Part shown: positions 43,792 through 52,400 of the stretch, one piece after another | How positions within the stretch are numbered: position 1 is the stretch's first letter | Layout: the number at the start of each line of letters is the position of its first letter | Origin: Senimuribacter sp049852125 | GTDB lineage: Bacteria; Bacillota; Clostridia; Peptostreptococcales; Anaerovoracaceae | DNA: 64,000 nucleotides | Direction: 5' to 3' | Assembly: GCF_049852125.1 (NCBI RefSeq) | Contig: NZ_CP187532.1 | Span: 186,001 to 250,000, forward strand | Notes under the pieces: model-generated | Seen by the model: only the letters and a program-made list of their open reading frames with translations | What the model was told of the DNA's origin: nothing | Databases searched by the model: none | Program-made: the position numbers and the translations under genes

Positions 43792-44787
43792 ATGACGGAT
43801 AAGAAGAATCATGAAATCCTCCTGCAGGTAGATCATATTAAAAAGTATTTTTCAATAAAAGAGGGCTTTGCTAAGACAAAGTATGTACAGGCAGTGGAGG
43901 ACATCAGCTTTTTCGTTAGAAAGGGTGAGACCTTTGGTTTAGTGGGCGAATCTGGATGTGGAAAGACTACGCTGGGACGAGCGATTATCAGACTTCATGA
44001 ACCGACAGCCGGAAAGGTGATCTATAACGGGGAGACAATCTTTGATGAAAGGCTTGGGAAGAAGCAGCCTGATATGCTGCCGTACAGACGTAAAATGCAG
44101 ATCATCTTTCAAGATCCTTCAGCTTCCTTGGATCCGCGTATGACAGTAGGTGAAATTGTTGGAGAGGCGCTGGATATTCACAATATCTGTAAGGACAAGA
44201 AAGAAAGAGTTGACCGTATTAATGAGCTGCTTGAAAAGGTTGGACTGAACAGTGAGCACTCTAACAGATATCCACATGAGTTTTCTGGCGGACAGCAGCA
44301 GCGAATCGGTATCGCCAGAGCTTTAGCAGTGGAGCCGGAATTCATTGTATGTGATGAACCGATTTCCGCCCTGGATGTATCGATTCAATCACAGATTGTA
44401 AATATGCTGGAAGATATGCAGAATGAACTGGGACTGACGTATCTCTTTATTGCCCATGACTTATCTGTCGTGCGGCATATTTCTGATAGGATCGGCGTGA
44501 TGTATCTGGGCAATATGGTAGAGCTGGGTGAAAGCAGAGAGCTTTATGCGAATCCGCTGCATCCATATACCAAAACACTGCTCTCAGCAGTGCCGATTCC
44601 GGATCCGGAGGTGAGTCGGGCAAAGAAGCGTATCGTACTGGAAGGCGATATTCCAAGTCCGATGAATCCGCCAAGTGGATGCAGGTTTCACACCAGGTGT
44701 CCCTATGCGCAGGATATCTGCAGGAAAGAGGTACCTGCGTGGCGGGAAATAGAGCCGGAGCATTTTGCGGCATGTCATATTCTGTAG
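43792..44787 (+). CDS. Oligopeptide ABC ATP-binding protein (OppF-like)
   Basis: 331 residues. Walker A GESGCGKTT, Q-loop FQDPSASLDP, signature FSGGQQQRIG, Walker B FIVCDEPISALD. C-terminal Cys cluster (CRFHTRCPYAQDIC). Starts at the oppD stop with GAAGGAGG upstream. Confidence 0.93.
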   Translation: MTDKKNHEILLQVDHIKKYFSIKEGFAKTKYVQAVEDISFFVRKGETFGLVGESGCGKTTLGRAIIRLHEPTAGKVIYNGETIFDERLGKKQPDMLPYRRKMQIIFQDPSASLDPRMTVGEIVGEALDIHNICKDKKERVDRINELLEKVGLNSEHSNRYPHEFSGGQQQRIGIARALAVEPEFIVCDEPISALDVSIQSQIVNMLEDMQNELGLTYLFIAHDLSVVRHISDRIGVMYLGNMVELGESRELYANPLHPYTKTLLSAVPIPDPEVSRAKKRIVLEGDIPSPMNPPSGCRFHTRCPYAQDICRKEVPAWREIEPEHFAACHIL

Positions 44788-44875
44788 ACAGAAGTGGCTT
44801 GACACATTTATTTTGTTATGATGCTCCCGTTTGGAGGAGTTCATATAGTTAAATCTCAAAAAGGAGGACTTTATT

Positions 44876-46492
44876 ATGAAAAAGGTATTGGCCCTGCTGC
44901 TTTCATTCTGCATGGTATTTGCTGTAACAGCATGCGGCGGCGATGACGGAAACGCGAAGAGTGATGGCGTAGTAGACGTTTGTGTTGCTTCTGAGCCACA
45001 GTCTATCGATCCGGCGTTGAACTCAGCTGTAGATGGAGCGATTATGCTGCAGCATGCGTTTGAAGGTCTGATGAAATGGGTAGACGACGGTGAAGGAAAT
45101 GCTATAGTCGCTGAGGGCGTAGCGGAGAAGGTAGAAAAATCCAAAGATGAATTGACTTGGACTTTCCACCTGAGAGAAGACGCTAAGTGGTCTGATGGAC
45201 AGCCAGTAACGGCACAGGATTTCCTCTATTCTTGGAATAGACTGATTGCCAAGGATACAGCAGCAGACTATGAGTACATGCTGGACATGGTGGAAGGCTA
45301 TGACAAGGGCAAGCTGAACATCAAAGCGCCAGATGATCATACGTTTATCGTAAAGCTTTCAACAAAGTGTCCGTATTTCGAAGAAATCTGTGCATTCCCG
45401 GCAACTTTCCCTGTAAGAAAGGATATCATCGAAGCGGAGAAGGATCAGTGGACCTTTAATCCGGAAACGTATGTAAGCAATGGACCTTACAAGATGACTG
45501 CATGGGAACATAACTCTTATATTCTGTTTGAAAAGAACGAGAATTATTATGGCGCAGCAGATCTCAAAGCTGAGAAGATTAAGTTCCATTTGATGGACGA
45601 CGCCAATGCAATCTATGCGGGATTCCAGAGCGGCGAACTTGACTTTATCGAAAATGTTCCGCAGGATGAGGTAAAGGGTTTGATAGATTCCGGCGATATG
45701 ATTCTGGGAGATTATATCGGTACATACTATGTATGCTTCCAGACTGAGAAGAAGCCGTTTGACGACCCAAGAGTCAGAAAAGCGTTCTCTCTGGTAATTG
45801 ACAGAAACCATATGGTAGAAAAAATTACCGGAAGCGGAGAAATCCCGGCAGCCGGTTATGTGCCTGCTGGTATCTATGATGCAGCCGGCGCAGGCAGCGA
45901 CGATTTCAGAACTGTTGGCGGCGATTATTACAGCATCAAGGCAGAGGATTATGAAAAGAACTGTGAAGAAGCAAGAGCATTACTTGCTGAAGCGGGCTAT
46001 CCTGAAGGAAAGGACTTCCCGATTGTAGAATATCTTTACAATACTGATGACAAACACAAGGCAATTGCAGAGGCTTTGCAGGATGTTTGGCAGAAGGAGC
46101 TGGGGGTTAAGGTAACGCTGCAGAACCAGGAGTGGAACGTTTTCTTACAGGAGAGAAAGGACGGAAACTACTCTATCGCAAGAAATGGTTGGATTGCTGA
46201 CTATAACGATCCGATGAGCTTTATCGATATGTGGATTACAGACGGCGGCAATAACGACGCACAGTACAAGAATCCGGCATATGATAAGATTATCAAGGAA
46301 GCAAAAGCAACATCTGATCCTGAGAAGAGAATGAGTCTGATGCATCAGGCAGAAGATATTCTTGTAGGTGAGGAACATGTTGTAGCGCCTATTTATTTCT
46401 ATACGCAGCCTTACATGATCAATAAGAATATCCAGGGCATGTACTATGCTCCTTTGGGTTACTTCTTCTTCGGTTATACGACCGGCGCGTAA
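44876..46492 (+). CDS. Oligopeptide-binding lipoprotein (OppA-like)
   Basis: 538 residues. Signal MKKVLALLLSFCMVFAVTAC ends in a lipobox (lipid Cys at residue 20). Family 5 solute-binding fold with SEPQSIDPALNS near the mature N-terminus and VRKAFSLVIDRNHMVEKI. AAGGAGG precedes the ATG. Supplies peptides to the permease genes upstream. A strong terminator follows. Confidence 0.93.
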   Translation: MKKVLALLLSFCMVFAVTACGGDDGNAKSDGVVDVCVASEPQSIDPALNSAVDGAIMLQHAFEGLMKWVDDGEGNAIVAEGVAEKVEKSKDELTWTFHLREDAKWSDGQPVTAQDFLYSWNRLIAKDTAADYEYMLDMVEGYDKGKLNIKAPDDHTFIVKLSTKCPYFEEICAFPATFPVRKDIIEAEKDQWTFNPETYVSNGPYKMTAWEHNSYILFEKNENYYGAADLKAEKIKFHLMDDANAIYAGFQSGELDFIENVPQDEVKGLIDSGDMILGDYIGTYYVCFQTEKKPFDDPRVRKAFSLVIDRNHMVEKITGSGEIPAAGYVPAGIYDAAGAGSDDFRTVGGDYYSIKAEDYEKNCEEARALLAEAGYPEGKDFPIVEYLYNTDDKHKAIAEALQDVWQKELGVKVTLQNQEWNVFLQERKDGNYSIARNGWIADYNDPMSFIDMWITDGGNNDAQYKNPAYDKIIKEAKATSDPEKRMSLMHQAEDILVGEEHVVAPIYFYTQPYMINKNIQGMYYAPLGYFFFGYTTGA

Positions 46493-46528
46493 GAATACGT
46501 TAGAAATCATCTTATTTTCCATAGAATG

Positions 46529-46572
46529 GCACAGGGCCTTTGACGGGTTATCGTCAAAGGCCCTGTGCTTTT
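46529..46572 (+). terminator. Strong rho-independent terminator
   Basis: 17-bp stem 46529-46545/46552-46568, 6-base loop, then TTTTT. Ends the second oligopeptide operon, and can also serve the convergent asparaginase gene. Confidence 0.92.
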
Positions 46573-46579
46573 TAATTGA

Positions 46580-47593
46580 TTATTTTATCAATTCTCCGCG
46601 AAGATTTTCTTCCATTTTTGTTTTAATTAAATCTCGATCCAGATCCAAACTGAACAGATAGTAGAGCTTAGCAACGGCAGCCTCTGTGGTCATATTGTAC
46701 CCGCTGACCGCGCCTGCGCCTGTCAGAGCCGCGCTGGTTTGGTACGCGCCCAGTTTGACAGTACCGCTTGGGCATTGGGAGCAGACTGTAACGATGGTCC
46801 CATGCTCGAAGGCTTTCTTTATGATCGGCAGCAACGCGTCGTCATAGCTCGGGATATTGCCTGCGCCGAATGTTTCCAGGACAATACCCTTCAGACTTTC
46901 TGTCATGATGGATTCAAAGAGGCTGAATTGAATTCCGGGGAACACCTTCAGCACGCCGATAGAGGTTTGACGAAATTCCACAAGGTTTAGACTGACACCC
47001 TTTGATGGAGGGACAATTGCATCGGTATTATAATGAATATCGATGCCTGCTTCAGCCAGCGGATGGAAATTTGGTGAATCGAAGGCGATGAGGCCGTCTG
47101 CTGAGGTCTTAACAGCGCAATTGCCGCGAAGAAGCTTGCCACCGAAATAGAGGCAGACTTCGTGAACGATTCCCTGACCTGCGATGAGTACGGACGTGAT
47201 CAGATTATCGCGGGCATCGGAGCGAAGCTGGCAAAGGGGAATCTGGGAACCGGTTAAGATAACGGGTTTTGACAGGCCTTCCAGCATAAAGGAAAGTGCG
47301 GAGGCGGTATATGCCATGGTATCTGTACCGTGAAGAACGACGAATCCGTCATATGTATCGTAGTTGTCGCGAATAGCGCGGCCGATTTGATTCCACTGGT
47401 CTACCGCAATGTTGGAGGAATCCAGCAATGGTTCAAACTCAATCATGTCCCAGTCTGGCATATTTGGCTCGTTTAAGTCTTCGATAGCCCGCAAACGATC
47501 GTAGAAATATCCCTTTTTCGGCGCGTATCCTTTTTCAGTCGGCACCATACCGATCGTGCCTCCAGTATATAAAATGCAAATTCTCTTTTTCAT
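46580..47593 (-). CDS. Type I L-asparaginase (AnsA-like)
   Basis: 337 residues. YTGGTIGM holds the first catalytic Thr and VVLHGTDTMAYTASALSF the second Thr-Asp pair. No signal peptide, so cytoplasmic. It hydrolyses asparagine to aspartate and ammonia, in line with peptide fermentation beside the importer. GAGGAGG precedes two ATGs (47596, 47593); the second has the better 5-base spacing. Confidence 0.92.
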   Translation of the reverse strand: MKKRICILYTGGTIGMVPTEKGYAPKKGYFYDRLRAIEDLNEPNMPDWDMIEFEPLLDSSNIAVDQWNQIGRAIRDNYDTYDGFVVLHGTDTMAYTASALSFMLEGLSKPVILTGSQIPLCQLRSDARDNLITSVLIAGQGIVHEVCLYFGGKLLRGNCAVKTSADGLIAFDSPNFHPLAEAGIDIHYNTDAIVPPSKGVSLNLVEFRQTSIGVLKVFPGIQFSLFESIMTESLKGIVLETFGAGNIPSYDDALLPIIKKAFEHGTIVTVCSQCPSGTVKLGAYQTSAALTGAGAVSGYNMTTEAAVAKLYYLFSLDLDRDLIKTKMEENLRGELIK

Positions 47594-47637
47594 CATTACC
47601 TCCTCTGTAGGGTTTTATTTCTTAAAGTTGTGTGCTT

Positions 47638-47665
47638 ATAATATAGGAATCTCTGATTCCCTCAA
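47638..47665 (-). promoter_or_regulatory. Asparaginase promoter with palindrome in the spacer
   Basis: On the minus strand TTGAGG (47665-47660), 16-base spacer, TATTAT (47643-47638). GGAATC-AGA-GATTCC (47646-47660) lies in the spacer, so a bound protein would block the polymerase. Confidence 0.45.
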
Positions 47666-47685
47666 GCGCGCTGTTTTTATAGGAG

Positions 47686-47733
47686 TTAAGGGAATTTATT
47701 GTTTTAAGTGAAATCCTTAAACAATTCCCTTAA
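47686..47733. repeat. Interrupted inverted repeat in the asparaginase/Crp gap
   Basis: TTAAGGGAATT (47686-47696) plus TTTTAAG (47702-47708) face CTTAAA (47716-47721) plus AATTCCCTTAA (47723-47733). It can fold as one long hairpin with a 4-base bulge. Purpose unknown. Confidence 0.55.
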
Positions 47734-47939
47734 AATTTGGTTTATTAAACGCATGATGGTTGTGCCTTAATGAACCCATGAGCGGGATGCATCATCGTGG
47801 CAATACCGCGTCCATTATAACATGAAAGCTTACTGGGATAAAGAGATTTATTTAGCGAGTTTTCACAGCATATCGAAGATATTACTTTTTATCTGTCCTC
47901 CACTCCCATCGATCACTCCATACACAGAAAATCGCCGCA
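47734..47939. other. Noncoding part of the divergent gap
   Basis: About 200 bases without a gene. GCGG (47782-47785) and CCGC (47806-47809) enclose ATGCATCAT, and small complementary words recur, hinting at RNA structure, but I recognise no known riboswitch. Confidence 0.35.
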
Positions 47940-47996
47940 ATTAACATAGGTTAATGCACATAATAATAAAGGATAATAAAATTAACATAGGTAAAT
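47940..47996 (+). promoter_or_regulatory. Two palindromic operators and promoter of the tandem Crp genes
   Basis: Site 1 is ATTAAC-ATAG-GTTAAT (47940-47955), a perfect 6-4-6 dyad. Site 2 is ATTAAC-ATAG-GTAAAT (47981-47996), exactly 41 bases later. TAAAAT at 47977-47982 predicts a start near 47989, which puts site 1 at -41.5 and site 2 over the start. No good -35 is seen. This looks like activation from site 1 and self-repression from site 2. Confidence 0.6.
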
Positions 47997-48018
47997 AATT
48001 TGAGAGGAAATAGGAAAT

Positions 48019-48609
48019 ATGGAAGAATTCTTTGGGAATGTGCTAAACCTTTCTGATCCTGAGTTAATCCGGAGCCTATGTGAAATATCAGATACAGTAA
48101 AGATGGAAAAGGGAACTGTTATCATCCGGCAGGAGGAACGACTGAATGCGGTTATGTTAGTTTTGAAGGGAATTTACAGGGGATATTATCTGGACGCAGA
48201 GGGAAAGGAGATTACCGATTGCTTTGGTCTTTCGATAGGTGAACCAGTAATACCATGCAGTCTATTTAACGAACCGTCAGAAATTACAATTGAATGCATC
48301 GCGGAAGGCAGCTGCTTACGAATTGATCTTGCAGGACTTACAGCTCTTGTTAGACGGAAAAGTTGGCACGCTGAACTTCTGGAATGCTATAATCGGTTTC
48401 TTATACAGGGAATAAAGCGGCATCAGCGGCACAAAAGGGTGATACATGATTGTGACGCAGTGGGACGATATCGGTGGTTTCTTCGTGAATATCCTGGGTT
48501 GATTGATGTAATCAGCCACAAGGACATTGCGTCGTTTATTGGCATGACGCCTGTGACGCTGAGCAAGCTGCGGGGAAAGCTACGAGCAAAGGAGGTTGTA
48601 AATGCTTAG
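48019..48609 (+). CDS. Crp/Fnr-like regulator, first of tandem pair
   Basis: 196 residues. cNMP-binding-like barrel (about 20-120) without the canonical cAMP phosphate-binding cassette, then a C-terminal helix-turn-helix (HKDIASFIGMTPVTLSKLRGKL). It resembles the 'Crp/Fnr' proteins with a short winged-helix end often found in Bacteroidetes and Clostridia. GAGAGGAAATAGG lies upstream of the ATG. Overlaps the second paralogue by 8 bases; both share LKDIASF/MTPVTLS motifs and arose by duplication. Probably binds the two palindromes before it. Confidence 0.8.
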   Translation: MEEFFGNVLNLSDPELIRSLCEISDTVKMEKGTVIIRQEERLNAVMLVLKGIYRGYYLDAEGKEITDCFGLSIGEPVIPCSLFNEPSEITIECIAEGSCLRIDLAGLTALVRRKSWHAELLECYNRFLIQGIKRHQRHKRVIHDCDAVGRYRWFLREYPGLIDVISHKDIASFIGMTPVTLSKLRGKLRAKEVVNA

Positions 48610-49201
48610 CAAAGGGTTTCTGTCAGAGGCCTTGGGCTTCGTTGAGGGATCGCTGCTGGAGGAACTCAGTGAAGCAGCTGAAATGATAGAGATAAAACGC
48701 GGCCAGCAGGTTGCCGAACTGGGAACGCCTCCACAGTATGCTTACTTTTTAATCAGCGGTGTTTTCAGAGCCTTTTACATAAATGGGAAGGGAGAGGATG
48801 TAACGGACTTCTTTGTGTATCGTTCGGGTGCATTGATGGTATCCAGCTATGATCTAAAAAGTCCCGCTCCGGTAAATGTGGTTGCGGCAAGTGAACTTCA
48901 GTGCATTCGGATACCTATGGAACGATTTCAGGGACTATTGCATCAGTATCATGAGGTTGCCTGCAGATATAATGAGTATCTGACGTATGGCTTGCGAGAA
49001 CATACGCAGCTTAAACAAGTTATGAATAAGTATGATTGTGAGCAGCGGTATCAATGGTTTCTAAAATCATATCCCGGTTTAATTCAACAAATTTGGCTGA
49101 AGGATATTGCATCTTTTTTGGATATGACACCGGTGACGTTGAGCCGCATACGGAGAAAAATGCGGGGGGGGGGGGGGGGCAGTGTATCGGAAAAAGTTTG
49201 A
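48602..49201 (+). CDS. Crp/Fnr-like regulator, second of pair, with G16 tract
   Basis: 199 residues, paralogue of the preceding gene. The barrel spans about 25-120 and the helix-turn-helix LKDIASFLDMTPVTLSRIRRKM ends at about residue 186. Right after it the DNA has 16 consecutive G (49164-49179), coding R-GGGGG, then SVSEKV-stop. One G fewer would give a tail AVYRKKFE-stop; one G more gives a longer tail ending at about 49244. So tract length sets the C-terminus without touching the DNA-binding helices. ATG 48602 has AAAGGAGG upstream, inside the first gene. Confidence 0.8.
   Translation: MLSKGFLSEALGFVEGSLLEELSEAAEMIEIKRGQQVAELGTPPQYAYFLISGVFRAFYINGKGEDVTDFFVYRSGALMVSSYDLKSPAPVNVVAASELQCIRIPMERFQGLLHQYHEVACRYNEYLTYGLREHTQLKQVMNKYDCEQRYQWFLKSYPGLIQQIWLKDIASFLDMTPVTLSRIRRKMRGGGGGSVSEKV
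49164..49179 (+). repeat. Poly-G tract of 16 inside a regulator gene
   Basis: Sixteen G at the 3' end of the second Crp-like gene. Runs of this length slip at replication and are classic contingency loci elsewhere. Confidence 0.85.
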
Positions 49202-49292
49202 GTAAGTTTGGCCAGAAGCTTGGCTGCGATGAGAACTGTATTTAAGGAAGCTTATCCTATGATAATGCGGGGAGAGAATGGAAGGACTATAA

Positions 49293-49394
49293 TCGAAAAG
49301 GATAGTTAGGTGTGGAAGTTTTTTCAAAGCGCTATATGGCGTGCTGTTATTTGCAATTGTTGCAGTTGCCGTTTTCGTATGGCTAAAGAGATGA
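49293..49394 (+). pseudogene. Start-less membrane-helix remnant
   Basis: This frame reads SKRIVRCGSFFKALYGVLL then FAIVAVAVFVWLKR-stop, a clear transmembrane helix with positive ends. A stop lies just upstream and no ATG, GTG or TTG in frame precedes it, so it is likely the tail of a lost membrane protein. Confidence 0.3.
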
Positions 49395-49397
49395 GTT

Positions 49398-49414
49398 TTA
49401 ACAGGAGGAGTTAA
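49398..49414 (+). promoter_or_regulatory. Ribosome site held in a small hairpin loop
   Basis: TTAAC-AGGAGGA-GTTAA: the whole Shine-Dalgarno of the RCC1 protein gene is the loop of a 5-bp stem. The stem is AT-rich and may be only weakly stable. Confidence 0.35.
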
Positions 49415-49418
49415 TTAG

Positions 49419-52400
49419 ATGAAAAAAGGTATGGTATTTTTCCTTACTGCCGTTTTATCCTTTACGATGATTTTTACACCGCTGCCGGTCATGGCGACGG
49501 ATACTGCTGCGGAAGAAATGGAGCAAGATGTTCAAGAGACAACAGAGGATTACTCTGTAAGGGGAATGAATAGCGCGGGAGATTTGATATCGCAGGCTAT
49601 TACGGAGAAACGGTCAGAGCAGGAGGCTAACAATGGGTACAATGTGTATGCTGTTGAGATGAATGGAAAGCAAGCGAAAGTTTCTTTTGATACGGTGAAG
49701 AATTGTACACTGCTGGTTGCAATTTACGATGAGGCAGGGCAGCGTATGCTGGCATCCGGAAAAAAAGAAGTAAAGCCGGATGAGAAAGAAGCAGCGGTGA
49801 CGATTGAGACTTCAAGTATGCCGCAATATTTTTATGTAAAAGCATTTTTGATTGATAGTAAGAATTTAAATCCGCTTTGCACAGCGTATGACTGTCCTAA
49901 CTATACAAAAGAAATGACCCAGTTCCTGGAAAAGACAGTAAATGATTTTGACAGCGAGCAGGTAGTTAATTTTGACGAGAATAAAAAGAATAATTTTGCT
50001 GTTTACGCGGATGATGTTAAAACGATTAATCGGAATCAGGGTAAAAATCTTATTGCGAAGGAAGATGATACGAATAAGCAGTATGTTATTAAGCATGCAG
50101 ATAAACAGATATCATCTTTGAAAAAAGGCGATATTTTTGTTTATGAATATGAGAAAGGTAAGATATTAATTGTAAAGGTCAAATCAATTAAAATTTCAGG
50201 GACAACTGTGACTATAACTGGGGATGACACGGGAATGGAGGAAGTATTTGACTATGTTAAAATTGATACAAACAGCAGTATCGACGAAGCAGAAGTTGAT
50301 AATTCACAGCTGGAAGAAGATATTACCTATCAGGGAGAGGTTGATTTTGACAGAGCGGATCCTGCCAATATGATGCAGGCGCAGGCGGTAGATATTGAGG
50401 GGAAGGTATCGAACGCATTAGCATATTCCTTTGATAAAAAGAAGTGGGAAGGCGATAAGGCAGGCGCAGCAGTAAAAGGTGGGGTTGTGTTAAGGCTGGA
50501 TTCCGGGGTAAAGGTTTACCATCAAAAATCTTATAATTATGTCGAAATAAAGTTTGAAGCTTCCATGAAAGTGGCAGCAAGCGTTGATGGAGAAATCAAT
50601 CTGGGTAAAAGCCTTGGGAAACTGAGCTATAGCCCTATTCCATGTGTAACTATTACAGTAACGCCGAGAGTAGACGTTAAATTCAGCGGAGGAATGGAAA
50701 TTGCGGTTACTGTTAAGACTACTTCCGGCGCTGTTTACAGCAGTGATAAGGGATATCAGGAAATCAAAAGCGCTCCTTCAGTTGATCCAAAAGTGAAAGC
50801 GTCGGGGACATTTTATATTGGGCTGGGGCTTAAACCTGCAGTAAGTGTGGTTAATGAGAAAATTTTAAGTATATATTTTGATGCCAGCGCCGGTCTGGAA
50901 ATAAACGTGTCAACTGATATTTTATCCCTTCCAAAAGAGAAGGTAAAGCATGATTGTAAATTGTGCCTGGACGGAGAAACATCCTTTAAGAGTAAGGTTT
51001 CCTTTGGCGTTAAGTTCTTTGATAAGCATGATGTGAAGGTGACAGTTTTTGAAGGAAAGGCAAAGCTGTTCGATTTTTATTTCTCAATTACACGAGGTGA
51101 ATTCGGATTTGGAAACTGTCCGCATATTCTATATAAGGTGACGATAACTACAAAGGATAGCAATGGAAAGCCGGTGGAAGGTGTTGCCGTAAAGGGTGGG
51201 CAAAAAGAATACCTGAGTGACAAAAATGGACAGGTCGTGTTATGGCTGGGTAATGACACTTATCATCTTGCTCTTAAAAAGGCTGACTATCAGTCTATAG
51301 AGAAAACTGTTACCGTACATGACGCATCGGAAGATATCGATTTTACATTGTATGAAGCGCCGAAGCTGGGACATGAAGTGACGGTAACCGTAACAGATGA
51401 AGCAGGCGCACCGGTTGCAGACGCATCAGTGAACGGCGTAATAACCGACACGCAAGGGAAGGCGGTAGTGCGTCTTGCAAATGGTTTGCAGACCATTGTT
51501 GTGGAAAAGGATGGGTATGCGCGGATTGAGCAGAGTGTGAATGTGGAGGAGGACACGAGAGAGGTGTCTATCAGTGTGAAAAAGGGAAACCAAAATGAAA
51601 ATGAGTCCGAGGCACAAAGGAAAAGAATTAAGAAAATAGAGCTAAATGATTTTAGTAGTGCAGCCATAACGGAGGATGGATCGTTGTATATGTGGGGAGA
51701 GGATTGGAGAAATGAGCGCAAGAATCGTGACCAGCTATATTGCAGTATACCGAAAAAGATTAAAGATAACGTGATTTCTGTTAGTTTAGGATGGCGTTAT
51801 AGGGCACTTATAACAGCGGATGATCGTTTATACATGTGGGGAGATAATCATGATAACAAAATAGGTGAAACTAGTTGGACATATTCTGTACTTGCACCAA
51901 CCCAAATTATGGACAACATTATACAAGTTGATTTAGGTATGGTTCATAGTGCGGCAATACAAAGAGATGGTACACTTTTAACATGGGGAAGTGATCATTA
52001 TGGTGCATTAGGACATGGAGGTAAATATTATAATGCATCACCCAAGGATATTATGCACAATATTAAAAAAATAAGTATAAGTAGTAGGACTAGTGCTGGC
52101 ATAACAGAGAATGGAACGCTGTATATGTGGGGGAATAATTATCATGGGCAACTTGGTGATGGTACAAATCAAGACTCCAATGTCCCAATAAAAATTATGG
52201 AAAACATTAAAGACGTGAGTATAAGTGATAAGAGTAGTGCAGTTATAACGGAGAATGGAACGCTGTATATGTGGGGGGATAATTATCATGGGCAACTTGG
52301 TGATGGTACAAATCAAGACTCCAATGTCCCAATAAAAGTTATGGAAAACATTAAAGATGTGAGTATAAGTGATAAGAGTAGTGCAGCCATAACGGAGGAT

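Noticed and set aside
44799..44822. TTGACA followed by TATGAT before the OppA gene
   Set aside because: The spacer is only 12 bases; no -10 box lies at 16-18 bases.
47734..47939. Known riboswitch or T-box in the asparaginase/Crp gap
   Set aside because: Small complementary words exist but none of the conserved cores I know could be found.
49398..49414. A fourth true copy of the Crp-pair operator
   Set aside because: The half-sites match but their spacing differs (7 rather than 4 bases) and the sequence between is the ribosome site; kept only as a hairpin observation.
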